In this document: positions 16,544 to 25,525 of the stretch, in pieces
Layout of the letters: each line of letters starts with the position of its first letter
Position numbering within the stretch: position 1 is the first letter of the stretch
Assembly (NCBI RefSeq): GCF_023008165.1
Contig: NZ_JAKQZA010000008.1
Location: forward strand, 1 to 64,000
DNA length: 64,000 bases
Direction of reading: 5' to 3'
Source of the DNA: Kordiimonas laminariae
GTDB lineage: Bacteria; Pseudomonadota; Alphaproteobacteria; Sphingomonadales; Kordiimonadaceae
Translations under genes and position numbers: made by a program
Notes under the pieces: model-generated
Told to the model about the DNA's origin: nothing
Database searches by the model: none
The model's input: only the letters and a program-made list of their open reading frames with translations

Positions 16544-17692
16544 TCAGGACATGGTTTTACGGTCTTTCCGGTACTGAGCAGGGGATGTTTCCGTATGTTT
16601 TTTAAAAGCAGCACTGAAAGTGGAACGGCTGTTAAAGCCCACTGCATAAGCAATATCGATAGTTGCCTGATCTGTAGACGTTAATATCTCACATGCTTCG
16701 GTAATGCGGCAGCCATTGATATAATCATAAAAATTCAGGCCGATTTCATCCCTCAAAGTTTCAGAAATATGGTGGGTGGAAACCCCTATGGCATCGCTTA
16801 ATTTCCTGAGTGTCAGATCAGCATCTCGGTAAAGATGGTCCTCATCCACCGCATGGCGGATTTTCCTGGCAATACGTTCGCGCCTGTCGTCTGACACCTG
16901 CTTTTTCAGTGGCTTTGCTTCTTCCGTCTGTTCCTGTTTTTCTTCGCCAAGCTTCATACCCGCAAAAACACGGTCCTGCCGAATACCGTATATACTAAAG
17001 GCCATCAGCCAAGCCGCCGTGACGAAATGCAGAACCCCCATCATGGCATCTTGCAAATGCAAGAAATCAGAAACACCAAGAAGCCACATAAGGATGAGTA
17101 ACAAGATATAGTTCCTAAGCCAAATAAGCCTGCGGTTCTCAAGGTTTGAGAAATAGGATTTCACGCGCTTGTCGTGCCTGAGTATTCTGCGTACAGAAAG
17201 CCCAATATAAACCGCGCCCTGTAGCATCATAAGAAGATGGTGAATTTTACTGAGTTTGAGAACAAGTGGGTCACCCACCTCTGGCAGGCTCGCATATGTG
17301 CTTACCTGCAAAAGCTTCATTTCAGGCGAGGAGAACTGTATCGGCAATTCAAGAAGCAATATACCACCCGCGAAAATCCAGTGCCAACGAGACACTTCCT
17401 TCAGGCTCCAACGCCTGCGGGCACTAATTGCAACCACATAAAAATATAGGCTGGGTATAAGAAGCGGAGACCAAACAGTAGGCCAACCAATAATCATAGG
17501 ATAACGCGCAAAAACCCCAGACCGTTCCAAAAATTCTGTAAAGAACCATGCGCCTAAAAGGATAAAGACACAGCCCAGCATCTGATAATGTATGCGTGTT
17601 TCTGACCGCTCAGAAAAAAGATACAGCACCATAAAGAGGCTGTGAAATCCAAGGGCAGCAGAGAGATATGGTACAAAATTTATGTCTGTCAT
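16544..17692 (-). CDS. Membrane-anchored AraC-family transcriptional regulator
   Basis: 382 residues. The first 225 or so hold about six or seven hydrophobic segments (LSAALGFHSLFMVLYLF, YQMLGCVFILLGAWFFTEF, WSPLLIPSLYFYVVAI, FAGGILLLELPI, YILLLILMWLLGV and more). A cytoplasmic AraC/XylS domain follows (about 275-380), with two helix-turn-helix motifs: LTLRKLSDAIGVSTHHISETLRDEIG and ATIDIAYAVGFNSRSTFSAAFKKHTETSPAQYRK. This 7TM-like plus AraC architecture is known in proteobacteria and suggests direct coupling of a membrane signal to transcription. The likely target is the MipA/OmpV gene 98 bp downstream. The ligand is unknown. Confidence 0.85.
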   Translation of the reverse strand: MTDINFVPYLSAALGFHSLFMVLYLFSERSETRIHYQMLGCVFILLGAWFFTEFLERSGVFARYPMIIGWPTVWSPLLIPSLYFYVVAISARRRWSLKEVSRWHWIFAGGILLLELPIQFSSPEMKLLQVSTYASLPEVGDPLVLKLSKIHHLLMMLQGAVYIGLSVRRILRHDKRVKSYFSNLENRRLIWLRNYILLLILMWLLGVSDFLHLQDAMMGVLHFVTAAWLMAFSIYGIRQDRVFAGMKLGEEKQEQTEEAKPLKKQVSDDRRERIARKIRHAVDEDHLYRDADLTLRKLSDAIGVSTHHISETLRDEIGLNFYDYINGCRITEACEILTSTDQATIDIAYAVGFNSRSTFSAAFKKHTETSPAQYRKDRKTMS

Positions 17693-17902
17693 AGGGCCAC
17701 TGTTTTCAGGATTTTGTATCTGATAGTGATGGTTAGCAGCTAATTGCTGATTAAGGCAACAATCTGTTCTTTGGAATGGTTTCGCATCTTACGGCAAACT
17801 TTCGTCAATAAATTCTCACAAACGACTTTACATTGCCCACTTGCTGCCGCTATTGCGGGGGAATGTAGCTGCAATAAAAATCGCAGATTAAGGGTAAGAT
17901 TT

Positions 17903-19183
17903 ATGGAAAAACTGGTTATCAGAGGCGGAAAAAAGCTTGAAGGCACTATTCCTATCAGCGGCGCGAAAAATGCAGCACTGCCGCTTATGTGCACCCCGCT
18001 TTTAACCGATGAACCAGTTACGCTTACCAACCTTCCGCGTCTTGCCGATATCAGTACGCTGTCTGACTTGTTGAACCATCTGGGTGTCACCATCACTATT
18101 GAAGGCGGCAAGGGCGGTAAAATCCGTGGCCGCAGCCTTACTTTCTCTGCGGGTAATATCGCGGATACGGTTGCCCCCTATGATATGGTGCGGAAAATGC
18201 GCGCTTCTATTCTCGTGCTTGGCCCTCTGGTAGCCCGCGCAGGTGAAGCAATTGTTTCGCTGCCCGGTGGCTGTGCTATTGGTAACCGCCCTATTGACCT
18301 GCACCTCAAGGCCCTTGAAGCCATTGGTGCGAAGATTGAACTTGAGAATGGATACGTCCGTGCAAGTGCACCAGAAGGCCTAAAAGGCGGTACAGTGCGC
18401 TTCCCCTTTGTTTCTGTGGGAGCCACAGAAAATATCCTTATGGCAGCAGCTCTCGCCAAAGGCACAACAATCATTGAAAATGCTGCTCGTGAACCTGAAA
18501 TCGCTGATCTCGCCAAATGCCTTAATGCAATGGGCGCAAAAATCACCGGTGCTGGCCACGAAACCATTACCGTGGAAGGTGTGGAAAAACTCCACGGCTG
18601 TACCCACGATGTCATTCCTGACCGGGTGGAAGCTGGGTCTTATGCGGTCGCTGCGCTTATGACCCGCGGCAATATTCTTCTTGAAGGCGCGAAGGCTGAG
18701 CATATGCAAGCGGCCCTTGATGTACTCACAGAAGCTGGTGCTATTGTCTCGGAAGAAGAAAACGGTGTTCGGGTTAAATCAAATGGTCATTTGGGTGGTT
18801 TCAATATTGTAACCCAACCCTTCCCGGGCTTCCCAACAGATATGCAGGCCCAGTTTATGGCACTAGCTGCTGTATCTGACGGTGCGAGTGTGATTAATGA
18901 AGCCATTTTTGAAAACCGTTATATGCACGTGCCTGAACTAAGCCGGTTAGGCGCAGATATCACTGTGTCTGGCTCAAGCGCTACCGTGCGCGGCGTTGAT
19001 AAGCTGGTGGGCGCACCCGTTATGGCGACAGACCTCAGAGCCAGCATGAGCCTTGCGCTTGCGGGATTGGTGGCTGAAGGTGAGACTCATGTGAATCGCC
19101 TATACCATCTGGACCGGGGCTATGAACGCCTTGAAGAAAAACTCCGTCAGGTAGGCGCGGATATTGAGCGCGTTCCAACCTAA
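17903..19183 (+). CDS. murA: UDP-N-acetylglucosamine 1-carboxyvinyltransferase
   Basis: 426 residues from ATG 17903; the open frame extends 53 codons upstream but lacks MurA similarity there. MurA transfers enolpyruvate from PEP to UDP-GlcNAc, the first committed step of peptidoglycan synthesis. The substrate-binding SGAKNAALP (Lys22, Asn23) and the catalytic loop [16 protein letters not shown] with Cys124 (Cys115 in E. coli) are present, so a fosfomycin-sensitive cysteine enzyme is expected. The [13 protein letters not shown] and [15 protein letters not shown] segments complete the inside-out alpha/beta barrel. It heads the conserved alphaproteobacterial block running to tRNA-Phe. Confidence 0.97.
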   Translation: MEKLVIRGGKKLEGTIPISGAKNAALPLMCTPLLTDEPVTLTNLPRLADISTLSDLLNHLGVTITIEGGKGGKIRGRSLTFSAGNIADTVAPYDMVRKMRASILVLGPLVARAGEAIVSLPGGCAIGNRPIDLHLKALEAIGAKIELENGYVRASAPEGLKGGTVRFPFVSVGATENILMAAALAKGTTIIENAAREPEIADLAKCLNAMGAKITGAGHETITVEGVEKLHGCTHDVIPDRVEAGSYAVAALMTRGNILLEGAKAEHMQAALDVLTEAGAIVSEEENGVRVKSNGHLGGFNIVTQPFPGFPTDMQAQFMALAAVSDGASVINEAIFENRYMHVPELSRLGADITVSGSSATVRGVDKLVGAPVMATDLRASMSLALAGLVAEGETHVNRLYHLDRGYERLEEKLRQVGADIERVPT

Positions 19184-19290
19184 ACGCGCTCAAAACACAG
19201 AAAATTTAGTGGAATCCAACAATTCTTTTTGAACCTTCGCGCCTTCATCACTACATTGCACCTGTTGGCTGAATTGATTGGACCATTTGT

Positions 19291-19737
19291 ATGTCAAAAC
19301 CACAAAGCGACATTTTGAAACTTGTTGCACAAAACCCCGATGATCTAACCGTCATCTCTGCGCTTTTGCAGGATATGGTAATCAGGGTTGGCGATATTGC
19401 CTGGTTGCCTGAAGAAAAACGCTTCGCAGCTGTTGGCAACCGCTACCGCTGGGAAAAGAAACGCCTGTTCCGCAAACCAAAAGGTGAGCGTATCAGAACC
19501 GGCTTCCACTTCTCCAGTGTAAACAGCGCTCAATTGAGCGGGATTGATCTATCTGAAAAGGAAAGCTTTCTTGAGCTTCTAAGCGTGGAAGCAGTAGAAA
19601 GCGACGCTGGCTTTTTTGTGATTTTGAATTTTGCGGGTGGTCCGGCAATTAAACTTGCTGTCGAAGCGATTGATGCAGTGGCATCTGATTTATCAGAAGG
19701 CTGGGAAGCAATCGCTCGCCCAACACATTCACTGTAA
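19291..19737 (+). CDS. DUF2948 family protein
   Basis: 148 residues. The N-terminal LVAQNPDDLTVISALLQDMVIRVGDIAWLPEEKRFAAVGNRYRWE is typical of DUF2948, a family nearly confined to alphaproteobacteria and usually found between murA and the his genes, as here. The body is a small alpha/beta domain with GFHFSSV and LNFAGGPAIKLAVEAIDAV. No catalytic motif, signal or membrane segment is visible. Function is unknown; the constant neighbourhood suggests a housekeeping role. Confidence 0.85.
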   Translation: MSKPQSDILKLVAQNPDDLTVISALLQDMVIRVGDIAWLPEEKRFAAVGNRYRWEKKRLFRKPKGERIRTGFHFSSVNSAQLSGIDLSEKESFLELLSVEAVESDAGFFVILNFAGGPAIKLAVEAIDAVASDLSEGWEAIARPTHSL

Positions 19738-19791
19738 CAACACATAGCTACGAACGTTTAAAGTTATATCCAAACAGAACTGGATCCCCCA

Positions 19792-20460
19792 ATGGAACTA
19801 AGCCAAAAATTGGTTCTTGCCCTGCCGAAGGGCCGAATTCTGGAAGAAGTAATGCCACTGGTGCACGCTGCAGGCATTATCCCTGAAGATGATTTCACAA
19901 ACCCGAAATCTCGCAAACTGGAATTTGAAACCAACATCAAACATCTAAACATCATCCGTGTTAGAGCATTTGATGCGGCAACATTTGTTGCCTTTGGCGC
20001 TGCCCATTTTGGCGTGGTTGGCAATGATGTTCTGCAAGAATTCGGGTATAGTGATCTTTATTCCCCGCTTGATCTGAATATTGGCCACTGCCGCCTGTCG
20101 CTTGCCATGCCTGAAGATGATTGCGAAGAGGACCCGCGTGAATGGTCCCACATTCGTGTGGCAACCAAATACCCGAACCTCACCCGGGAATATTATGCGA
20201 ACCGCGGCGTGCAGGCAGAATGCATTAAACTAAACGGTGCAATGGAACTTGCCCCAAAGCTTGGGCTTTCCCGCCGTATCGTAGACCTTGTTTCCACAGG
20301 TGGTACGCTGCGCGCAAACCAACTGAAGGAAGTTGAAGTCTTGACCCATATTACCTCACGGCTGGTGGTGAACCGGCCGGCGTTTAAAACGCGCCCAAAG
20401 GAGGTAAATTACTGGATTGATAGATTTAGAGAGGCTCTCGACAATGGTTCTGCGGCTTAA
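19792..20460 (+). CDS. hisG: ATP phosphoribosyltransferase, short catalytic form
   Basis: 222 residues. It carries out the first step of histidine biosynthesis, ATP plus PRPP to phosphoribosyl-ATP. The N-terminal LVLALPKGRILEEVMPLV, the AFGAAHFGVVGNDVLQEFG region and the PRPP-binding RRIVDLVSTGGTLRANQL (E/D-x-x-xxTGxT type) are all present. It lacks the roughly 80-residue C-terminal regulatory domain of long HisG, so it is the HisGs type that needs HisZ as regulatory subunit; hisZ is not in this window. It overlaps hisD by 17 bases, indicating translational coupling. Confidence 0.95.
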   Translation: MELSQKLVLALPKGRILEEVMPLVHAAGIIPEDDFTNPKSRKLEFETNIKHLNIIRVRAFDAATFVAFGAAHFGVVGNDVLQEFGYSDLYSPLDLNIGHCRLSLAMPEDDCEEDPREWSHIRVATKYPNLTREYYANRGVQAECIKLNGAMELAPKLGLSRRIVDLVSTGGTLRANQLKEVEVLTHITSRLVVNRPAFKTRPKEVNYWIDRFREALDNGSAA

Positions 20461-21742
20461 TACAAAAAATTCTGATTTCGAAAGCGCGTTTGAAGCCCTT
20501 CTGGGCATGAAGCGCGAAAGCTCTTCTGACGTGAGTGATACCGTACGCGGCATTATCAAAGATGTGCAGGAACGCGGCGATGAAGCACTTTTGGAGCTAA
20601 CAACAAAGTTTGACCGGTTTGATGCAGCAGCAAAAGGACTACGCATCACTGAGGCTGAAATCGAAGCAGCCTGCACGCAGGTAGACGTTGATACAATGCG
20701 TGCGCTCGAAGTAGCGGCTGACCGGATAAAATCTTTTCACGTGAAACAGTTACCGGAAAATCTCGATTATATCGACGAGGTAGGTGTAAGGCTGGGCCAA
20801 CACTGGAAAGCCGTTGAGGCAGCAGGCCTTTATGTGCCGGGCGGGCTTGCTAGTTATCCCTCATCTGTGTTGATGAACGCAATCCCTGCGAAGGTTGCGG
20901 GCGTTGACCGCCTTGTGATGGTGGTACCAACCCCTGATGACGAACTGAGCCCGCTGGTTCTCGCCGCAGCCAAACTTGCTGGTGTGACTGAGATTTACCG
21001 CATTGGCGGAGCACAAGCGGTCGCAGCACTGGCATACGGTACAGATACCATCAAGCCTGTGGATAAAATTGTTGGCCCGGGCAATGCCTTTGTTGCAGAA
21101 GCCAAGCGCCAAGTATTCGGTAAAGTGGGGATCGACAGCATCGCAGGCCCAAGTGAAATTCTTGTGGTGGCTGATGATAAAAATGACCCACGTTGGATTG
21201 CCGCTGATCTTCTGTCACAAGCAGAGCATGATACGGCCGCACAGAGCATCCTGATTACCGACAGTGAAAAATATGCTGAAATGGTAATTGGCGCCGTTGA
21301 AGATCATTTGGCGTCGCTTGACCGCAGAGATATCGCGCTTGAAAGCTGGACCAATTACGGCGCAGTTATCGTGGTTGATGATCTTGAAAACAGCATCCCA
21401 CTGATTGACCGCTTGGCAGCAGAACACCTTGAGCTGGCTGTGGACAACCCTTCTGAAATGCAGGAAAAAATCCGCAACGCTGGTGCTATCTTCCTTGGAA
21501 GACACACTCCAGAGGCTATTGGCGATTATGTGGCAGGGCCAAACCACGTGCTGCCAACCGCGCGCACAGCAAGATTTTCTGGCGGTCTGAGCGTTTACGA
21601 TTTTATGAAACGTACTACTTTTGTTGGTTGCACTGAAGAAAGCCTTCGTGCAATCGGCCCTTCTGCTGTTAGGTTAGCGGAAGAAGAAGGCTTGGGGGCG
21701 CATGCGCTCTCTGTGGCCATCAGGCTTGAGGAAACAAAGTAA
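20444..21742 (+). CDS. hisD: Histidinol dehydrogenase
   Basis: 432 residues from ATG 20444, chosen because [20 protein letters not shown] matches the family N-terminus; it lies inside the end of hisG. HisD oxidises L-histidinol to histidine in two NAD-dependent steps using zinc. The family signature is complete: [40 protein letters not shown] with zinc/catalytic residues, AAEHLELAV with the catalytic Glu-His pair, and [21 protein letters not shown]. It is coupled to hisG upstream and followed 8 bases later by the UPF0262 gene. Confidence 0.97.
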   Translation: MVLRLNTKNSDFESAFEALLGMKRESSSDVSDTVRGIIKDVQERGDEALLELTTKFDRFDAAAKGLRITEAEIEAACTQVDVDTMRALEVAADRIKSFHVKQLPENLDYIDEVGVRLGQHWKAVEAAGLYVPGGLASYPSSVLMNAIPAKVAGVDRLVMVVPTPDDELSPLVLAAAKLAGVTEIYRIGGAQAVAALAYGTDTIKPVDKIVGPGNAFVAEAKRQVFGKVGIDSIAGPSEILVVADDKNDPRWIAADLLSQAEHDTAAQSILITDSEKYAEMVIGAVEDHLASLDRRDIALESWTNYGAVIVVDDLENSIPLIDRLAAEHLELAVDNPSEMQEKIRNAGAIFLGRHTPEAIGDYVAGPNHVLPTARTARFSGGLSVYDFMKRTTFVGCTEESLRAIGPSAVRLAEEEGLGAHALSVAIRLEETK

Positions 21743-21750
21743 CGAGGCCT

Positions 21751-22245
21751 ATGAGCAAGAAACTCGTAGATGTAACGCTGGATGAAAGCACCATTGTGCG
21801 CTGGAGTGCCGATATTGAGCACGAGCGCCGCATTGCCATTTATGATCTTCTTGAAGAAAACAGCTTTGATCTGGTTCAAACATCGGATCAAAGCTACACA
21901 GGCCCCTATAAACTGCATTTGGGTATTATCGAAGGCAGGCTCGCTTTTGATGTGCAAGCAGAAGATCAAAGCCCATTGATGTCGTTCCGCTTAGCCGTTA
22001 CACCGTTCCGCCGGATTATCCGCGAATATTTCGCGATCTGTGACAGCTATTATGAAGCGATTAAATCTGCAAGCCCATCACAGATTGAAGCCATTGATAT
22101 GGGCCGTCGCGGTCTCCATAACGAAGGTAGCGAACTACTGAAAGAGCGGCTCGACGGCAAGATCGAGATTGATCACCAAACCGCAAGGCGGCTGTTTACC
22201 CTTGTATGTGTACTCCACTTAAAAGACGGACGAGGACCACGCTAA
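21751..22245 (+). CDS. UPF0262 family protein
   Basis: 164 residues. It matches the alphaproteobacterial UPF0262 family: [32 protein letters not shown], then [34 protein letters not shown] and [22 protein letters not shown]. Its usual place is directly after hisD and before a low-MW phosphatase gene, as here. The stop codon overlaps the next start (TAATG), so the two are translationally coupled. Function is unknown. Confidence 0.9.
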   Translation: MSKKLVDVTLDESTIVRWSADIEHERRIAIYDLLEENSFDLVQTSDQSYTGPYKLHLGIIEGRLAFDVQAEDQSPLMSFRLAVTPFRRIIREYFAICDSYYEAIKSASPSQIEAIDMGRRGLHNEGSELLKERLDGKIEIDHQTARRLFTLVCVLHLKDGRGPR

Positions 22246-22670
22246 TGACCAAGCTTAAAAGCATCCTCTTTGTCTGTAACCAGAATGCGGTAAGAAGCCC
22301 AATGGCCAGCGCCCTTGCTTCCAAGCACAGCAAACGCCGTGTGTTTGTAGAATCAAGCGGCTTGATCGCTGGCGCCCTTGATCCCTTCTCTGTTTCTGCG
22401 ATGGCCGAAATCGGCATTGATATCGCGGATCATAACCCGAAAACACTTGCTGATGTGGATATCACTCTCTTTGATCTGGTGATTACACTTACAGAAGAAA
22501 GCCGGGATATGATCACTAGCAAATACCCGGATGTCGCCCTGGAATTTTGGGCAACACCTGACCCATCAGACGCAGAAGGTAACCGTGATCAAGTGATGGA
22601 TAGTTACCGTCTGGTGCGTGATCACCTTGAAACGCGAATCGCTGATCGCCTTCAATTCGAAGGCGCATAA
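22245..22670 (+). CDS. Low-molecular-weight protein-tyrosine-phosphatase family protein
   Basis: 141 residues from the ATG that overlaps the preceding stop. The P-loop CNQNAVRS (Cys11, Arg17, Ser18) is the CX5RS signature of low-MW phosphatases and arsenate reductases. A late PDPSD motif supplies the general-acid Asp expected in phosphatases. Unlike the ArsC-type protein at 4427-4897 it lacks the two extra redox cysteines, so a phosphatase is more likely than a thioredoxin-coupled reductase. It is conserved between UPF0262 and infA in alphaproteobacteria; the substrate is unknown. Confidence 0.85.
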   Translation: MTKLKSILFVCNQNAVRSPMASALASKHSKRRVFVESSGLIAGALDPFSVSAMAEIGIDIADHNPKTLADVDITLFDLVITLTEESRDMITSKYPDVALEFWATPDPSDAEGNRDQVMDSYRLVRDHLETRIADRLQFEGA

Positions 22671-22798
22671 GCAACTTTTGCGCTATTTCTCATCGCTCCA
22701 ATGATGCAAAAAAACCGCTGTTCGCAGATATTTAACCAATTTATTCTATATTTTTCATAGGAAATTGCAGCAAAGCTGTTGCAATTAAGCTTTAACGA

Positions 22799-22814
22799 GG
22801 CCATGAATATGGCC
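22799..22814 (+). promoter_or_regulatory. Hairpin in the infA leader
   Basis: GGCCAT (22799-22804) and ATGGCC (22809-22814) are perfect 6-bp arms around a GAAT tetraloop, about 38 bases before the infA start. It has no T-run, so it is more likely a leader structure (mRNA stability or processing) than a terminator. Confidence 0.4.
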
Positions 22815-22851
22815 GAATTTGAAAGGGCCAAAGCCACAACAAGGAGCCATA

Positions 22852-23070
22852 ATGGCAAAAGAAGAAGTACTCGAGATGCGCGGCACAGTTACAGAACTGC
22901 TGCCTAACGCAATGTTCCGTGTAAAGCTTGAGAATGACCACGAGATCCTCGGCCACACAGCTGGCAAGATGCGCAAAAACCGCATTCGTGTTCTAGCGGG
23001 CGATGACGTTCTCGTTGAAATGACACCTTACGACCTGACTAAAGGCCGTATCACATACCGCTTCAAATAA
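22852..23070 (+). CDS. infA: Translation initiation factor IF-1
   Basis: 72 residues, the same length as E. coli IF-1, with the S1/OB fold [38 protein letters not shown] and [18 protein letters not shown]-1 binds the 30S A site during initiation. The start is ATG 22852 behind a consensus AAGGAG; the 11 in-frame codons upstream are leader. It is followed 8 bases later by maf and is probably the first gene of infA-maf-RNase-yacG. Confidence 0.98.
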   Translation: MAKEEVLEMRGTVTELLPNAMFRVKLENDHEILGHTAGKMRKNRIRVLAGDDVLVEMTPYDLTKGRITYRFK

Positions 23071-23078
23071 GCACTTCG

Positions 23079-23696
23079 GTGGCTGACGTGACCACCAAGC
23101 TTGTTGAACCGGGAGCTTCTCCAGTAGGTTTGATACTAGCGTCCGCATCTCCGCGGCGATTAGACCTGCTTGACCAAATTGGCGTGACACCTTCCGCCAT
23201 TATCCCCGCTGATATTGATGAAACCCCGTTTGACCGTGAGATGCCAAAAGCCCACGCAGAACGGCTTGCGCATGAGAAAGCCGCCAAGGTTGCTGAAAGC
23301 AAAAGCGGTAGCCTGATTTTGGCAGCTGACACAGTTGTTGCAGTAGGGAAACGCATCCTGCCTAAAGCAGAAGATGAAAGAACTGCGCGAGAGTGCCTTG
23401 CCTTGCTTTCAGGCAGACGGCACAAGGTAATCTCTGGTATTTCACTTATTTTGCCTTGCGGGAAACAGCATACTAAATCCGTTTCCACAGTTGTTGCTTT
23501 CAAGCGCCTCTCCCATGAGGATACAGAGCGCTATATCACAAGCGGCGAATGGGACGGCAAAGCTGGCGGTTACGCCATTCAGGGTCTGGGCGCTACATTC
23601 GTGCGCTTTATTTCAGGCTCATACAGCAATGTGGTAGGCTTGCCGCTCTTTGAAGTGGGCAGTTGGCTGAACGCACATATGGAAACACACCCATAA
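23079..23696 (+). CDS. maf: Maf-family nucleotide pyrophosphatase
   Basis: 205 residues starting at GTG. The Maf signature LILASASPRRLDLLDQIGV begins near residue 18, followed by ADTVVAVGKRILPKA and LSGRRHKVISGI, and GDGKAGGYAIQG-like residues (WDGKAGGYAIQG). Maf proteins hydrolyse dTTP, UTP or modified nucleoside triphosphates to monophosphates; the subfamily cannot be fixed by eye. The N-terminal 16 residues before the domain are non-conserved. The stop overlaps the next start (TAATG). Confidence 0.93.
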   Translation: MADVTTKLVEPGASPVGLILASASPRRLDLLDQIGVTPSAIIPADIDETPFDREMPKAHAERLAHEKAAKVAESKSGSLILAADTVVAVGKRILPKAEDERTARECLALLSGRRHKVISGISLILPCGKQHTKSVSTVVAFKRLSHEDTERYITSGEWDGKAGGYAIQGLGATFVRFISGSYSNVVGLPLFEVGSWLNAHMETHP

Positions 23697-25090
23697 TGAA
23701 CAACGGTTTTACCATTATTGAACCCGGTATTGGCCAGTGGCGCAGTGCTGATATTGATGCTGACGAACTGCCAGTTGCACTTCGCTTTCATGAAAGCGTT
23801 GCGATCAGCCCCTTGGAGGCTGTGTTCGACGCCCGTGTAACCAATGTAGATCACGCTCTTGATATGGCATTCCTTGATTTAGGAAACGGTCTGATGGGTG
23901 CCCTTAATTTCCGCCGGGCAAGGCTTCTTGTGAAAGGGCAAGTAGGCGGCATTGGTGACTGCGTTCAGGAAGGCCAAGCCCTAAGGGTGCAGGTGATAGC
24001 CGAACCTTCTTCCATTGAAGACGGCAAAGCGCTGAGTGTAAGCGTACGCCCACGCGTTACAGGCCGCTATCTGGTGGCAGAAACAGGTGGCGCACGTCTT
24101 AATTTCTCAAAAGACCTGCCACCGCGTACGCTAAAGGCACTGAAGGAAGACTTAAGTCCGTTTGCTGCGAATGCAGCTATCATCGTGCGTTCTCGTGCCG
24201 TGGATATTGAACCAGCAGCTGTACTCGCGGAAGCAAAACGCCTCACAAAGGCTTTAAGCAGCCCTGTTGGTGAACCGGGCCTTGTGTTCAGCTACTCTGA
24301 AGCAGAGCGTGCCCTTCTAACTGCACCAGACAGCGATCTGCCTATTATGATTGAAGGCGGTAGTTTTGCGGCTGATGTGAAGAAGCTCGCAAAATCCCAG
24401 TGGCCTGACCTGCTACCGCGCATCAAAGGTTATGACGGCAAAAATGCCTTCGAAGAATTAGGCGTGAACGAATCGATCGAAGAATCGCTGGCTGACCGTA
24501 TTGACCTGCCGTCTGGTGGTTGGATTTCCATCACACCAACACCTGCCATGACAGTGGTTGATGTGAATATGGGCAGCGCGCTTAAGCATATGAATGCGGG
24601 AGAAGCCAAGCTCGTAGTGAATATGGAAGCTACAATGGCCATCGCTCACCACCTGCAATTTCAGGACATTGGCGGCCTTATTGTGGTGGATTATATTGAT
24701 ATGTCTGGCAAAGGGCATGCACGGGAGCTGATGCAGCTTATTGAACGCACCATGCGGGAAGACCGGGTACCTGTTCAGCATACAGGCATTTCCACCTTCG
24801 GGCTTGTTGAGTTTACCCGCAAGCGCAGTGGCTTGTCGCTCCGCGACCGGATGCAGCGGCAACGCACACCTGTAGCACGAGATATGGCAACAGCCCTGGA
24901 TACACTCCAGAAAGCGCAAGCCGCTGGTCTTTCAGCTGAACCCGGAAAGCTGGTGATTAAACTGCCACAAAATGCCATGAGCTGGTTGATTACAAACGAT
25001 TCTCTTCTGGATGCTCTTGAAGCAAGCACTCAGCGCCAGCTTGATATCAGCCCCGGTGAAAAAACAGAGGTTTATATCCGTCATGACTGA
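23696..25090 (+). CDS. Ribonuclease E/G family endoribonuclease, RNase G-like length
   Basis: 464 residues from the ATG overlapping the maf stop. An S1-like N-terminal part (AVFDARVTNVDHALDMAFLDLGNGLMGAL...) precedes the catalytic domain. Two metal-binding aspartates are in TVVDVNMGS (about Asp287) and GGLIVVDYIDMSGK (about Asp331). The FGLVEFTRKRSGLSLRDRM segment is typical of RNase E/G. It has no C-terminal scaffold, so it resembles RNase G (489 residues in E. coli) rather than RNase E. The Zn-link CPxC motif of RNase E is not evident. RNase G matures 16S rRNA 5' ends and cuts mRNA. Confidence 0.92.
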   Translation: MNNGFTIIEPGIGQWRSADIDADELPVALRFHESVAISPLEAVFDARVTNVDHALDMAFLDLGNGLMGALNFRRARLLVKGQVGGIGDCVQEGQALRVQVIAEPSSIEDGKALSVSVRPRVTGRYLVAETGGARLNFSKDLPPRTLKALKEDLSPFAANAAIIVRSRAVDIEPAAVLAEAKRLTKALSSPVGEPGLVFSYSEAERALLTAPDSDLPIMIEGGSFAADVKKLAKSQWPDLLPRIKGYDGKNAFEELGVNESIEESLADRIDLPSGGWISITPTPAMTVVDVNMGSALKHMNAGEAKLVVNMEATMAIAHHLQFQDIGGLIVVDYIDMSGKGHARELMQLIERTMREDRVPVQHTGISTFGLVEFTRKRSGLSLRDRMQRQRTPVARDMATALDTLQKAQAAGLSAEPGKLVIKLPQNAMSWLITNDSLLDALEASTQRQLDISPGEKTEVYIRHD

Positions 25091-25259
25091 AGCCAAAAAA
25101 CAGGGCGCAAAATGCCCTCAATGCAGCAAACCAACAGATCATAAATTCCGCCCTTTCTGCTCAAAACGCTGCGCAGACGTGGATTTAGGCAAGTGGTTCT
25201 CTGAGGGATATGTGCTTCCGGGCGATACGGAAATCCCCGATGAGTTGGTTGAAGAATAG
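25083..25259 (+). CDS. yacG: DNA gyrase inhibitor YacG, zinc protein
   Basis: 58 residues from ATG 25083, overlapping the RNase gene by 8 bases. A four-cysteine zinc site is complete: CPQC (Cys11, Cys14) and CSKRC (Cys26, Cys30), followed by the conserved ADVDLGKWFSEGY. E. coli YacG binds GyrB and inhibits gyrase. The position after the RNase gene and before tRNA-Phe is conserved in alphaproteobacteria. Confidence 0.93.
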   Translation: MTEAKKQGAKCPQCSKPTDHKFRPFCSKRCADVDLGKWFSEGYVLPGDTEIPDELVEE

Positions 25260-25389
25260 TGTCTCAGGCTTTTAAAGCGGCGCCTCAGAAAAATAATCGC
25301 AAAAAAAATGTAATAGGTGCTGGACAGGGGTCAAAATATTAGCTAAACACCCCCTCGCACCTCGGGGCACCCACCCGAGAATATTATGT

Positions 25390-25464
25390 GCCCGGGTAGC
25401 TCAGGGGTAGAGCAGCGGATTGAAAATCCGCGTGTCGGTGGTTCAAATCCGCCCCCGGGCACCA
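25390..25464 (+). tRNA. tRNA-Phe (anticodon GAA)
   Basis: A complete cloverleaf with an encoded CCA. The acceptor stem is GCCCGGG/CCCGGGC with discriminator A. The D arm is AGCTCAGGGGTAGAGC. The anticodon stem GCGGA/TCCGC encloses TTGAAAA, giving anticodon GAA. The T arm is GGTTCAAATCC. It closes the conserved murA-to-yacG block. Confidence 0.97.
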
Positions 25465-25467
25465 TTT

Positions 25468-25498
25468 AAAAAAGCCAGTCTTTCGGACTGGCTTTTTT
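25468..25498 (+). terminator. Rho-independent terminator after tRNA-Phe
   Basis: AGCCAGTC and GACTGGCT arms enclose a 5-base loop, with a run of A before and six T after. It lies 4 bases beyond the tRNA CCA. The A-run makes it usable from the minus strand too, for the esterase gene ending at 25526. Confidence 0.88.
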
Positions 25499-25525
25499 GT
25501 TGGCTACAATTCTCTTTCAGAAGGC

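Noticed and set aside
17744-17902. N-terminal extension of MurA
   Set aside because: The frame is open for 53 codons upstream, but the sequence does not resemble MurA, which normally begins at MEKLVIRGG.
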